The notes beneath the pieces were generated by a model. That model made no database searches. It saw only the letters and a program-made list of their open reading frames with translations, and was not told the origin of the DNA. A stretch of 64,000 nt of DNA from Oligoflexia bacterium (GTDB lineage: Bacteria; Bdellovibrionota; Bacteriovoracia; Bacteriovoracales; Bacteriovoracaceae): positions 48,395-112,394 of the forward strand of contig JADFZW010000018.1 of assembly GCA_015232355.1 (NCBI GenBank), given 5' to 3'. Below are positions 25,199-34,050 of the stretch, piece by piece. A program made the position numbers and the translations under genes. The stretch's first letter is position 1; the number at the start of each line of letters is the position of its first letter.

Positions 25199-27265
25199 TT
25201 ATATTTTTTTTACTTTAAACAAATGAATTGGATTTAGCGGATTGTAACGATTATAATTACTACCATTACTCTCATTACCACAAATTGATGTTCTTGAAAT
25301 ATTAATAAGTGTTACCTCTGGTGCTTTACTACCACTGTATCCAAGCAAAGCAAGAGTTTGTAGTGCAATTGAAACACTCTCTAAAGTAACTGCATTTATC
25401 ACCAACCGTCCTCCCACCCTCAAACGTTTATGTGCAGAAATAATTATCTCTGCTAATTTACCTTTGTGTCCTCCAATAAATACTCCATCAGGCGAATCAA
25501 CACCTGCAACACCATCAACAATGATATTATCAAAAACAGATGGCGCCTCTCCTTCAAACAATTGCACATTATCAGTGGCGAATTTATAAATATTAGATCT
25601 ACAAATTGCTATCTGTTGTAAATTCATCTCTACTGCATATACTTTTCCATTGTAAGCAAGTTCTGCTGCCTCAATAGCAATCGAACCAGAACCTGCACCC
25701 ACATCCCAAATAATATCATTTGCAGATATCTCTAAAGCATCTAACGACATCAAGCGAATCTCTTTTTTAGTGCATAAAGTACTGTCACTTCCTTCTGTAT
25801 ATTCCTTCTCACTTCGACAATTAATTATTCTTTCCTTTTGTTTCTCTCTGTTTTTCAACAAAATCAAAATACACAAAGAAGAAAAATCTCTCTCTTCTCT
25901 TGCCAACTGTTGAAGAGAATAATAAGTAATCTTCTCATCCACACTCTCTAAATTTTCGGCAACCACTGCTTGCGCCAACTGCCACTCATCACTTAAGAAA
26001 GGATGAAAATCTAAAAGATATTTTGCAATCTGTACAGGAGTGAATTTATAATCACTCAATATTGCCACTTTATGTTTATTTTTTATTTTATTAGCAAGAC
26101 CCAGTATTAATCCGTCAGTATAACGAAGATCAACTTTACCATGAAGAGATATCCAACAAGCATCCTCCCAACTAACTCCAATTCTAGCAAAAGCAATTTG
26201 CATCGATGATGGATGAGGAATTATTTCTAAAAAATTACTCTCTACTAAGTTCAATTCAAGTAAAGTTTTTGCTACTCCAAAAAACAAAGGATCACCAGAA
26301 GAGAGTATCACTACATTTTGTTCATAACTTCTCTCGACTACACTCCTTAACTGTTGCTCCAAAGAAACATAGCTCTGACTGCTCTTGATAGAAATCTTTT
26401 CCCCTTTAAATTGTGGAAAAAAATCTAGCAGTCTTTCGGCCGCAAACAAAACCTCTGCCTCCATAACTTTTCCGAATGCCTCTGGAGTTATTCCTGAACA
26501 TCCATTAGTTCCAACTCCAATCACAGTAACTGCTTTACATTTTTTAAGCTTTTCACACTTCTTATTATTTTTGCTCTCGATATTACTTTTAGAAACACTC
26601 TCACTTGCTAAACTCATCAATGCATGAATGATCGCCACAGCAACTGTACTTCCGCCCTTTCTTCCTCTTACAGTAATAAAAGGAACATCTTCCATTTTAA
26701 TATCATCATCATCAACTAGCATCTCCTTTGATTCAAGAGCAGAAACAAACCCTACTGGGACTCCAATCACTAATGCTGGTCTTATTTTTTTTTCTTTTAT
26801 TAATTCTACAATTCTAATTAGCGATGTAGGGGTATTTCCAATGGCGATAATTGCTCCATCCAATAATCCCTTCTCATATGCCTTATTAACTGCTTCGTGT
26901 GCTCTGGTAGTTTGATTAAATCTGGCCCTTTCTAAAACATCCTCATCTGCAATAAATGAATGAACACTAATTGCAAAATATTGACTTCGTTTACGATTAA
27001 TTCCCGCTGCTATCATCTCCACATCAACAAATACTTTGCATGAATTACATAATGCCCTTACTCCCGCCATCACTGCATTTTGATGGAAATGCAAATCTCT
27101 CTTGTAATCAAAATCACCAGTGGTATGAATAACTCTTCTAATAATCTCCCACTCTGGAGCTGTAAAATCATATTCGAATTCTAACTTTTTTATTTCATTC
27201 TCAATAATTTGAAAGCTGGCACTCTCAATATCTCTTCCTGCTTTACTTAGTTGCTCTAGTTTCAT
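25199..27265 (-). CDS. cbiC-cbiE-cbiT: Triple fusion: CbiC methylmutase + CbiE + CbiT methyltransferases
   Basis: A 688-residue protein uniting three consecutive late ring steps. Residues 1-220 are CbiC, precorrin-8 methylmutase ('FTAPEWEIIRRVIHTTGDFD', 'DVEMIAAGINRKR', 'ALVIGVPVGFVSALESKEML'). Residues about 245-450 are CbiE, the C5 methylase ('VTVIGVGTNGCSGITPEAFG', 'NVVILSSGDPLFFGVAKTLL', 'PHPSSMQIAFARIGVSWEDA'). Residues about 480-688 are CbiT, the C15 methylase/decarboxylase with a class-I SAM motif ('DIIWDVGAGSGSIAIEAAEL') and 'GGHKGKLAEIIISAHKRLRV'. CbiE-CbiT fusions (CobL type) are common; addition of CbiC at the front is not a form I know as usual. It lies 16 bp downstream of cbiD. 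Confidence 0.93.
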   Translation of the reverse strand: MKLEQLSKAGRDIESASFQIIENEIKKLEFEYDFTAPEWEIIRRVIHTTGDFDYKRDLHFHQNAVMAGVRALCNSCKVFVDVEMIAAGINRKRSQYFAISVHSFIADEDVLERARFNQTTRAHEAVNKAYEKGLLDGAIIAIGNTPTSLIRIVELIKEKKIRPALVIGVPVGFVSALESKEMLVDDDDIKMEDVPFITVRGRKGGSTVAVAIIHALMSLASESVSKSNIESKNNKKCEKLKKCKAVTVIGVGTNGCSGITPEAFGKVMEAEVLFAAERLLDFFPQFKGEKISIKSSQSYVSLEQQLRSVVERSYEQNVVILSSGDPLFFGVAKTLLELNLVESNFLEIIPHPSSMQIAFARIGVSWEDACWISLHGKVDLRYTDGLILGLANKIKNKHKVAILSDYKFTPVQIAKYLLDFHPFLSDEWQLAQAVVAENLESVDEKITYYSLQQLAREERDFSSLCILILLKNREKQKERIINCRSEKEYTEGSDSTLCTKKEIRLMSLDALEISANDIIWDVGAGSGSIAIEAAELAYNGKVYAVEMNLQQIAICRSNIYKFATDNVQLFEGEAPSVFDNIIVDGVAGVDSPDGVFIGGHKGKLAEIIISAHKRLRVGGRLVINAVTLESVSIALQTLALLGYSGSKAPEVTLINISRTSICGNESNGSNYNRYNPLNPIHLFKVKKI

Positions 27266-27281
27266 TTGCTAACCCTTTTCA

Positions 27282-28544
27282 TTATTCTTTTTCTTCTTCT
27301 TTTCTTGGATATGTGGCCAATAAATCTCCCTGAAAATCTAATAGATAAACCTTAACCTGAACATGATTTCGAACATGTGATTGAGTCTTTGTCTTAACCC
27401 GAGCAACCAATGCCTGATGTGCTCTCTGGGCCACAATAGCAGGTAATTCATTAATCCCATTTCTCTGACATAATTCCAAAACATCTCTGGCAGTATTGGC
27501 ACTCTCAATCTCCTTTAATAAATCATTACTCACTCTCGCACCTGCATCTAACGATTTAATTAACTCTGCTAAAAAAGTACTGTCCACTTGAGACTGACTA
27601 ACATGAGTTAGTAATTGATTATTAGGATTAGCAATCTTCGACATCTTTCCCATCATTCCCACAAAGTGAATCACTTTAATCTCACTACCCTCATTACTTC
27701 CACTACACACACAATCTATAGCGAATTGTAAAAAATCTGCAACTTGAATAAAAAGCTCTTCATATCCAATCAGGTGTGCAAGCGCTTTTAATTTTTTTGC
27801 ATAAATCTCCGTTCTACCACCAGTTGTAAAAACTAATTCTCCAAAAGCATTTTTATTTTGATTTTTATTTTGATATACAACTTGTAAAGCATTAGTGATT
27901 GTTTCCTTATATGCTTCCACTGAATATGGTAACACCAATCCCGTAACACCTAATATGGAAATTCCTCCCACTAAACCAAGACGATGATTAATAGTTTGTT
28001 TTGCTAATTCAATTCCTGCAGGCACACTGATAATTACTTTAACACCCACATTAGCTAAATTATCAACATTATCAACATTCACAACATCACAGCTACCACC
28101 TATTCTTTCTCTCAACTCTCCTCTAAGTAGATCTTCAATATGCTTACGAGGAACTGGATTTATCGCCCAAGAACCAATCTCTAAACCAAGTCCACTCTTG
28201 GTAACTTTTGCAACACCAACTCCACCCTCAATAACTATCGAATTAATATTATCACCACCATCACCACCACCATCAATTAGCATGACCTCCGCAAAAATCT
28301 CTGCTCCAATCGTGCAATCATGATCGCTATTATATGGTTTAATTACACTCGCCTTCCCTGCAAATATTTTATTAATTTTAAAGGTCCAATCCTTCCCACA
28401 TGGCAAAGGAATTGTTATTTCATTTAATAATTCTTTTGTTAATAGAGATCTTAGCGCCGCAGTTGCAGCTGCGGCCGCACAAGCACCAGTAGTAGGGCCA
28501 TAAGTTATCATATTTTCTTTGCATCCATTAAATGTTTCATCCAC
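27282..28544 (-). CDS. cbiD: Cobalt-precorrin-5B C1-methyltransferase
   Basis: A 420-residue CbiD, the anaerobic-pathway enzyme that methylates C1 of the corrin ring. The N-terminal 'ITYGPTTGACAAAAATAALR' is the family hallmark, followed by 'PVPRKHIEDLLRGELRERIG', 'VKVIISVPAGIELAKQTINH' and 'GLVGGISILGVTGLVLPYSV'. The start at 28544 is backed by a GGAG five bases upstream, although it overlaps cbiK by 37 bp. A Gly/Asp-rich loop ('MLIDGGGDGGDNINSI') and an Asn/Val/Asp repeat ('VVNVDNVDNLANVGV') show the low-complexity drift seen across this window. Confidence 0.93.
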   Translation of the reverse strand: MDETFNGCKENMITYGPTTGACAAAAATAALRSLLTKELLNEITIPLPCGKDWTFKINKIFAGKASVIKPYNSDHDCTIGAEIFAEVMLIDGGGDGGDNINSIVIEGGVGVAKVTKSGLGLEIGSWAINPVPRKHIEDLLRGELRERIGGSCDVVNVDNVDNLANVGVKVIISVPAGIELAKQTINHRLGLVGGISILGVTGLVLPYSVEAYKETITNALQVVYQNKNQNKNAFGELVFTTGGRTEIYAKKLKALAHLIGYEELFIQVADFLQFAIDCVCSGSNEGSEIKVIHFVGMMGKMSKIANPNNQLLTHVSQSQVDSTFLAELIKSLDAGARVSNDLLKEIESANTARDVLELCQRNGINELPAIVAQRAHQALVARVKTKTQSHVRNHVQVKVYLLDFQGDLLATYPRKEEEKE

Positions 28545-29314
28545 ACTCCAACTATATCTTTATCCTCTGCCAATCCTCTTAAAATTGGTATTGATTCAAT
28601 ATTTTCTCTCTCCAAAATAGATTTCAAAGATTCATCATCCTCTCCGGCCATATCGTTTATAATATGATCTCCCACAACTGACATATATGGCACTAGGTAC
28701 GCACGTCTCACACCTCTTCTCTTACAATCCCGAAGAATATTAAAATAGTTTTCTTTATCTTCTCCCTCTACGGTCGCCACAAAAGCACATTCATCCAACT
28801 TAGAGAGTTGATTTTGAATAGCAGTATAGGCAAGTCCTCCGTAGTGATCTGTTCCATGAGCAAAAAAAATAACAGCATCATCTCTTCTTCTCTCCTCCTT
28901 TAAAGATGCCAACAAGTATTTATTAACTAAATCAATATCACTTATTGATGAGATCAAAGGTAATCCCAATGATAATTCATTAAAGTATTTACTATTTTTT
29001 AAAATCATATCTCTTAGAGCATTGAATTCATGTCCAGCTATAACATGTAACGATTGAACTGTTATCTCATCAAATTTTTCATCAATAAATTTTTTCAATG
29101 CCTCCTCTGGCGAATCAATCCTTCTTCTTGTAGTTTTATTTATTTTCTCTCTTAAGATTTTTGAACTATACGCCCATCGCACCTCACACTCTTTAGAATT
29201 ATCTTTAAGATATTTTTTTGTTTCACTCTCTATTAAATCATACGCTCTCTGCGTTTGCGGATAACTACTGCCAAACGTCACTAGCAAAATTCCTCTCATA
29301 CTCATATTGCTCAC
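28508..29314 (-). CDS. cbiK: Sirohydrochlorin cobaltochelatase (anaerobic type)
   Basis: CbiK inserts Co2+ into sirohydrochlorin, the committed step of the anaerobic route. The 268-residue product fits: 'RGILLVTFGSSYPQTQRAYD' at the start, 'WAYSSKILREKINKT', the metal-site His motifs 'VQSLHVIAGHEFNALRDM' and 'VIFFAHGTDHYGGLAYTAI', and 'YLVPYMSVVGDHIINDMAGE'. No signal peptide is seen, so it is cytoplasmic, unlike periplasmic CbiK variants. It is the first gene of the cobalamin operon. The 153 bp upstream do not show a recognisable cobalamin riboswitch. An ATG at 29299 is an alternative start. Confidence 0.93.
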   Translation of the reverse strand: MSNMSMRGILLVTFGSSYPQTQRAYDLIESETKKYLKDNSKECEVRWAYSSKILREKINKTTRRRIDSPEEALKKFIDEKFDEITVQSLHVIAGHEFNALRDMILKNSKYFNELSLGLPLISSISDIDLVNKYLLASLKEERRRDDAVIFFAHGTDHYGGLAYTAIQNQLSKLDECAFVATVEGEDKENYFNILRDCKRRGVRRAYLVPYMSVVGDHIINDMAGEDDESLKSILERENIESIPILRGLAEDKDIVGVWMKHLMDAKKI

Positions 29315-29467
29315 TCAATTAATTGATATATTAAAATCATTAAAATCCTATACCGCCAGAATAATGATAGTGCTAGCAAATTATTCTTTCTACTTACGAA
29401 TGCAAATGATATTATTTATCAAATGATGCGAGAACAATACACAACTTTAAAAAATGGAGAAATCTAA

Positions 29468-29833
29468 ATGACAAAAAAATTAAAAAAATTGACAAATTTT
29501 TTCCTAGTGCTACTTGGATTTTTTTTCATTTGCACTATTAATCTATCCTACGCCCAAGGAATAAAATGCATCACTCATGGCCAATGTCAAAATATGATTA
29601 GCGTAACCAAAGGAACAAGATGTTTTATTGTAAAGACAGGCGTAGATGCACATAGTGAAGTAACCTGCGCTCTTCGATGTTATGCTGTTGATATCGGTTC
29701 CTATTGTAATAGAGAAATTACTGAATATAAGTTTGGTTACTGTGAAAAAGAAAAAAATTTTGTTGCCCCTCCATTTGATCCAGAAAATCCTGATTGCTCA
29801 AATGCCATTGATCCCAACTCAATTCCAAAATAA
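29468..29833 (+). CDS. Small secreted cysteine-rich protein
   Basis: No family recognised. A 121-residue product with a clear Sec signal peptide (basic start, hydrophobic core at about residues 10-25, cleavage after 'NLSYAQG'). The mature part of about 90 residues holds eight cysteines ('KCITHGQCQNM', 'RCFIV', 'TCALRCYAV', 'SYCNRE', 'GYCEKE', 'DCSNA'), enough for four disulfides, and ends in a Pro/Asn/Asp-rich tail. A GGAG precedes the start. It stands alone between the divergent cobalamin operon and ssrA. Extracellular or periplasmic action is inferred; small disulfide-rich secreted proteins are often inhibitors or effectors, but nothing here proves this. Confidence 0.75.
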   Translation: MTKKLKKLTNFFLVLLGFFFICTINLSYAQGIKCITHGQCQNMISVTKGTRCFIVKTGVDAHSEVTCALRCYAVDIGSYCNREITEYKFGYCEKEKNFVAPPFDPENPDCSNAIDPNSIPK

Positions 29834-29993
29834 ATATTCCTAAATTCATTGTAATTATCCGGCTCCCTCTCTTCGCATTTCTCACTCTTAATCGATAAAC
29901 ACACTGAAACTGAACTTGACAACATCATTCTCTGACTGTTACTTTTTCTTTATCAACATTCACGAAAAAGCTTTCACTGTTTAAAAATCATAT

Positions 29994-30393
29994 GGGGGTG
30001 TACTGGTTTCGACAGGGATATTGAAAATATGTGGGCGTGTCTAGGTTGGTCTCCAACGGGCCTAGTAAAAAGGAGACTAAATTTTAAATGCCGACACAAA
30101 CGTCGAACATGCATACGCTATGGCCGCTTAATTGCTTCATAGTTTGCTGAGGGGTCAGCTCCCAATAACAACAAGCTGACACAAAAGTTCAGAGAGAACT
30201 TTTTAATCATCTCTCCTCTGAATTGCCGGGAACACAGAGTGAAATAACCATTGGTTGTTTTGAAATCACCGGGGTTTTGTTGATTTTATAAAATCAACTG
30301 GCCAGTTTAAGGGCGACATCACTTAAAATACACACGTAGTCCGCTTATTAGATTTATCTTTGGACGCGGGTTCGATTCCCGCCACCTCCACCA
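29994..30393 (+). ncRNA. ssrA: tmRNA
   Basis: One-piece transfer-messenger RNA that rescues stalled ribosomes. The 5' end GGGGGTGTACTGGTTTCGAC and the 3' end TTCGATTCCCGCCACCTCCA followed by CCA pair to form the tRNA-like acceptor, with the CCA encoded. The resume frame begins with GCC at 30090 and codes the tag ADTNVEHAYAMAA before TAA at 30129-30131, matching the usual Ala-rich ending recognised by ClpXP-type proteases. Length is 400 nt. A possible -35 element TTGACA lies at 29916-29921, with a weak -10. The 3' end adjoins integrase remnants, making it the likely attachment site of a genomic island. Confidence 0.98.
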
Positions 30394-30529
30394 TGTCATG
30401 CGTTAGTCGTTAAAATCATTCACTTTTTCCCTCTGAAAATTCAACTGCACATTCACTGCACATTTGACGAAACGCTATGATCTTTTTTTGTGATTTATTT
30501 TGATGGAAGTAAAATTGGAAAATCTGAAA

Positions 30530-30808
30530 TTATTTCTTAGTAATTTTGTTTTCTAGACCAAACATATACTCTTCTAGTTTTTTTGAGGCATCGGATTGAA
30601 CTTTCTTTACATCTAAGGCCGCATACTGCTGAAGAACCTTTAAATCTTTATGACCACTGATTGCTGCTGCATAATCAATATTATCGAAAAGGCCTCTAGT
30701 TATTGTGGCCGTACTATGCCTTATAAAATGAGTTGATCTATAACCTTGCTTGTAGAGTCCTGCTCTTCTTAATCCCTTATTATAGTGGCATTGACACTGT
30801 CTATAGGT
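30530..30808 (-). pseudogene. C-terminal remnant of a tyrosine integrase, cut by an insertion sequence
   Basis: An open frame without start codes about 92 residues that match the catalytic end of phage/island integrases: 'GYRSTHFIRHSTATITRGLF' contains the HxxRH box, 'AAAISGHKDLKVLQQYAALD' the GH box and the nucleophilic Tyr. It runs from the IS end at 30809 to a TAA at 30530-30532. It lies 136 bp from the 3' end of ssrA and points toward it, the classic layout of an integrase beside its tmRNA attachment site. The N-terminal two thirds are not found on the other side of the IS, so the insertion was accompanied or followed by deletion. Confidence 0.88.
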
Positions 30809-32388
30809 ACCTGAAATGCCGAGATTTTATTACCAGGTTCCAAGGGTAATTTTATTTTAAATGCTTTAAAAATATCTTTTTGAGTCTTTGTTATTTCGGT
30901 CACGTACTTATCGCCATTCAACATACTTACACATCTGATTTTTTTTAGTTCGTTAAGGATCTCTTCTACAGTAGATGATTTTATTTCTTCGTTCTTTCTC
31001 ATTACCTCAAGACAATATGATTGTACAATCAAAGCAATAAAATTAAAAAACATTCTGCCCAACAATGAATATTTATTATGTGCTCGTAATTCTTTCTCGT
31101 TTAATTCATTTTTGAGATCATCAAATGCTTTCTCAATAATATCTCGTCGAAAATATTTATTGATAAGCTCAGTACTGCAAATATTTTTATCCTTTGTTAA
31201 TAATATTGTTTTGCCCATACGATCGACTAAATTTTGAATATTGTGATCATCGTTTTTGACCAAATAATATTTTCTTCCTTTTTTAACAATTTTAAAATAC
31301 TCCATGTATTCTTTTTGTTTTTTTGTATCGAAAAATAATTTCGCATCTTTAATTTTTGTTATCAAGGAATTATTAAAATTTTTTTCAAGTTCATGTATTG
31401 TTTGAAAAAGATTATTCATGGTTTTAATTTTTTTCTCATTATCAACAAAAATATGAGCATAAAATATTTTATTGTTAATTTTAAATGTTTTTTTCTCGCA
31501 AAAAACGGTTCGATCTCCTTCAAGATGAACTACTTTTGAAATCAATGGAGATTCCAGAATAGATGATGTAGATTTTAGTAATTTTTTGGAGATATCATTC
31601 GTAAATGGCATTGGAATAATAAAATCACATACTTTATAAATTTCTAAAATATTGCGTTCACTATAAAAGCCTCGATCTAAAACAAGCGTGAAATTTTTCA
31701 ATTTATAGGCATGTAACCGTTTTAAAATATTTACGATAGTAACCACATCTGTAATGCTTCCAGGATAAACTTCATAAAACAATGGCATACAACTTGGATG
31801 AGCAATTAGTACTCCGAGATTTATTTGCGGTAGTGATTCCTTATCGCGATTATGGCCCCACTCAAATAGATCAATCATTTCAGAAAAAGTTGAAAATGAA
31901 GTTATGTCATAAAATAAATTATTATTTTTTGAATTGATGGCGATCCAGTTTCTTAAAAAATGTTCTCTGGCTACTTCATCTTTACCTAAAGAAATCATAA
32001 TGTCACTTATGCGCGCCGATGACAATTTATCGCAACCATTTATTTCAGCGTTATCAACCCATGTTTCGAACAGATACAATGGCTTTCGTTCAGACAATTT
32101 AAAGGTGAGGAGATCTATTAGCGAATCGTGTATATCTGGATAGATTTTTTTTATTATATCAGCAATGCCTATTTTTTTTACAAGTTCATTAAAAAAATAT
32201 AAACATCCAAAATCTTTTGCAAGTTTCGGCGTAGATTTCAATTTCTTGTAAGTTTTTCCAGTTGATTTATCTTTTTTACCAATATAGACTTTGTTTTGCC
32301 TGGTTTTCTTAAGTTTTTTATCCCAGTAACTTTGTACTTCATATACATATGTGTTTTTACCAATTTTTTGTTCAATTTTGTATGACAT
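30769..32388 (-). CDS. IS1634/IS4-like DDE transposase
   Basis: A DDE-type transposase of about 539 residues when started at the ATG at 32388 ('MSYKIEQKIGKNTYVYEVQ'). Family features: 'LFYDITSFSTFSEM' with the first catalytic Asp, 'LPQINLGVLIAHPSCMPLFY' and 'EVYPGSITDVVTIVNIL', 'FTLVLDRGFYSERNILEI' with the second Asp, and 'YFRRDIIEKAFDDLKNELNE' with the catalytic Glu. The reading frame runs through the left inverted repeat ('EPGNKISAFQV') and ends 40 bp outside the element, so the last 14 or so residues are coded by the interrupted integrase. A 28-bp palindrome covers the start codon. Confidence 0.92.
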   Translation of the reverse strand: MSYKIEQKIGKNTYVYEVQSYWDKKLKKTRQNKVYIGKKDKSTGKTYKKLKSTPKLAKDFGCLYFFNELVKKIGIADIIKKIYPDIHDSLIDLLTFKLSERKPLYLFETWVDNAEINGCDKLSSARISDIMISLGKDEVAREHFLRNWIAINSKNNNLFYDITSFSTFSEMIDLFEWGHNRDKESLPQINLGVLIAHPSCMPLFYEVYPGSITDVVTIVNILKRLHAYKLKNFTLVLDRGFYSERNILEIYKVCDFIIPMPFTNDISKKLLKSTSSILESPLISKVVHLEGDRTVFCEKKTFKINNKIFYAHIFVDNEKKIKTMNNLFQTIHELEKNFNNSLITKIKDAKLFFDTKKQKEYMEYFKIVKKGRKYYLVKNDDHNIQNLVDRMGKTILLTKDKNICSTELINKYFRRDIIEKAFDDLKNELNEKELRAHNKYSLLGRMFFNFIALIVQSYCLEVMRKNEEIKSSTVEEILNELKKIRCVSMLNGDKYVTEITKTQKDIFKAFKIKLPLEPGNKISAFQVPIDSVNATIIRD

Positions 32389-32565
32389 GGTAATAATTAT
32401 TACCATGTCAATTGGAATCGTCAATACAATATTGTTCTGAAAATCATGATAAAAAATAAGAAAGATGTATATCTTACGAGGTAAAAACTGGACTAATCCA
32501 CTTTTTTTAAGAATTAACGATATAAAAATACGAAAACCTGGTAATAAAATCTCGGCATTTCAGGT
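30809..32565 (-). mobile_element. Insertion sequence, IS1634/IS4-like, about 1.76 kb
   Basis: Terminal inverted repeats of about 31 bp: the left end begins ACCTGAAATGCCGAGATTTT (30809-30839) and its reverse complement is at 32535-32565. One transposase gene fills the element on the minus strand. No target-site duplication is evident (left flank ends CTATAGGT, right flank begins TAATACG), consistent with deletion of adjacent integrase sequence. It interrupts the ssrA-linked integrase. Confidence 0.92.
32383..32410 (-). promoter_or_regulatory. 28-bp perfect palindrome spanning the transposase start codon
   Basis: A perfect palindrome whose half is TGACATGGTAATAA includes the transposase start at 32386-32388. 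Read-through mRNA could fold it and hide the start, the strategy known from IS10 and IS50 against impinging transcription, or a repressor could bind it. Neither is shown by the sequence alone. Confidence 0.7.
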
Positions 32566-32961
32566 TAATACGAATAAAGCAATCTCAGTGCCAATTTGAT
32601 TCTATTTTAAAAATTATTTTTTAGATATATTTTTGATAGGTTAAGATATTTTGTTTTATTAAATTAAACTTTTGTAATGATTTTCAATTCTCAACTGAAA
32701 GGAATATTGTTTCGGATGAAAGTTTTGGGATGATTATTGTTTAGCTAATTGTAAAGTTTAAAATAATGGTCTAGGAGAATGTTGCTTTAATTTTTTAGAC
32801 TTTTGTTCTCGCTGTTGTATTGTGATAGTGAATTATGTAATTTATAAAACATGCAATTACATACTGAACCAAAAGACACAGTAATTGATATTGCCAGTTC
32901 TTCCTTAAGACCAAAATAGTGGAGTATTAAAGTTTTTTTATTTTGTTTCCGTATAGCTTTT
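32566..32961. other. Gap between IS and recombinase: no gene seen
   Basis: About 400 bp of AT-rich DNA. A short reverse-strand stretch beside the IS (coding 'IKLALRLLYSY') is faintly like the middle of an integrase, but it is too short to call. No RNA gene, terminator or clear promoter is seen. Confidence 0.5.
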
Positions 32962-33897
32962 ATGGAAACAAATATAAAAGAACTCGATGATTTATTTTAC
33001 GAATTTATTAGAACAAAAGGGCAAAGTACATCTCAGATGTATGTAAGAGATGTAGAAAGATTTATCTCATTCTTAGAAGTAAATCAAAATATGTCTTTAG
33101 TGTGCATTAATTCATTTAAAGAAATAAAAAGAATACATATCCTAAAATATTTAGATTATCTTGAAAATAATCCCAATTTGCTCAAAAGAAATTATGCCAA
33201 CAATTCTATAAACAGAAAAATTTCTGCCATATCATCTTTTTTCCATTTCTTATGCCAAAAAGAAATTTTAGAAAGTAATCCAGCACAATTAGTCTCTAGA
33301 AAAAAATCTATATTGATTAGAGAAACCCAAGCATTAACAGATAAAGAAGTAAAATATTTGTTTGATCTAGTTTTAGAGAAAGGTACTATTTTACATAAGG
33401 CAATTATTTTTACCCTTTTTACTACTGGAATAAGACAAGCTGAATTACGTAATATTGAAATCAGCGATATAAAATCAATTGATGGAATTAGTATTTTAAG
33501 TATTATCGCCAAAGGACAAAGTCAGCACCAAATACCATTGCATCCGACAACAGCTTATTATTTACGAACGCTACTAGAATCATATGAGGATACTGATAAT
33601 AAAAACAGTGATTGGGTATTTAGGGCCAGTATAGGAAGAAAAATTTCAAAAAATAAATTATCTTCTACGGCAGTCAATTATATTGTAAAAAAATATGCAC
33701 GGGTGATTTCTCCTAAAAAGAATATCACTCCTCATAGTGCTCGTGCCACCCTGATAAGCTCTCTTCTTGATAACGGCACTGATATATTTAAAGTATCTCA
33801 AATAGTTAATCATAAAGATGTAAGAACAACCCAAAATTACAACAAACGAAGAATAAATATAAAAAACAACCCAATATTTACATTAAACTTTTTTTGA
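32962..33897 (+). CDS. Tyrosine recombinase, XerC/D-like
   Basis: A 311-residue site-specific recombinase. The N-terminal SAM-like core-binding domain (about 1-110) includes 'MYVRDVERFISFLEVN' and 'NNSINRKISAISSFFHFLC'. The catalytic domain has Arg in 'LFTTGIRQAELRNIEISDI', a beta-hairpin Lys in 'IIAKGQSQHQIPL', the HxxR box in 'ITPHSARATLISSLLDNGTD' and the nucleophile in 'VNHKDVRTTQNYNKRR' (Asn-His replaces the usual Gly-His). Chromosomal dimer-resolving Xer proteins are similar, but position beside a disrupted island integrase suggests an accessory element recombinase. Confidence 0.9.
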   Translation: METNIKELDDLFYEFIRTKGQSTSQMYVRDVERFISFLEVNQNMSLVCINSFKEIKRIHILKYLDYLENNPNLLKRNYANNSINRKISAISSFFHFLCQKEILESNPAQLVSRKKSILIRETQALTDKEVKYLFDLVLEKGTILHKAIIFTLFTTGIRQAELRNIEISDIKSIDGISILSIIAKGQSQHQIPLHPTTAYYLRTLLESYEDTDNKNSDWVFRASIGRKISKNKLSSTAVNYIVKKYARVISPKKNITPHSARATLISSLLDNGTDIFKVSQIVNHKDVRTTQNYNKRRINIKNNPIFTLNFF

Positions 33898-33910
33898 GGA
33901 GTACTGATAT

Positions 33911-34009
33911 ATGAATATGGATGAAATCAAAATTGAAAATATTCAATCCAAGGAAATCATTCATATATATTATCTCTATCTTAACGGATCATGTTCTAAT
34001 GATTTTTAA
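33911..34009 (+). CDS. Possible 32-residue small protein after the recombinase
   Basis: An ATG with a GAGGAG-type ribosome site inside the recombinase end opens a 32-codon frame ('MNMDEIKIENIQSKEIIHIY' then a Cys-containing tail). It starts 13 bp after the recombinase stop. No similarity recognised; it may be a small co-expressed protein or chance. Confidence 0.35.
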   Translation: MNMDEIKIENIQSKEIIHIYYLYLNGSCSNDF

Positions 34010-34050
34010 ATTCATCAAAATGTATTATTGAAAACACAAGGAATATTTAA

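Noticed and set aside
28400..29467. Cobalamin riboswitch upstream of cbiK
   Set aside because: I looked for the B12-box and its surrounding helices in the 153 bp before cbiK and in the gap before eat. Neither region shows the conserved pattern, so none is annotated.
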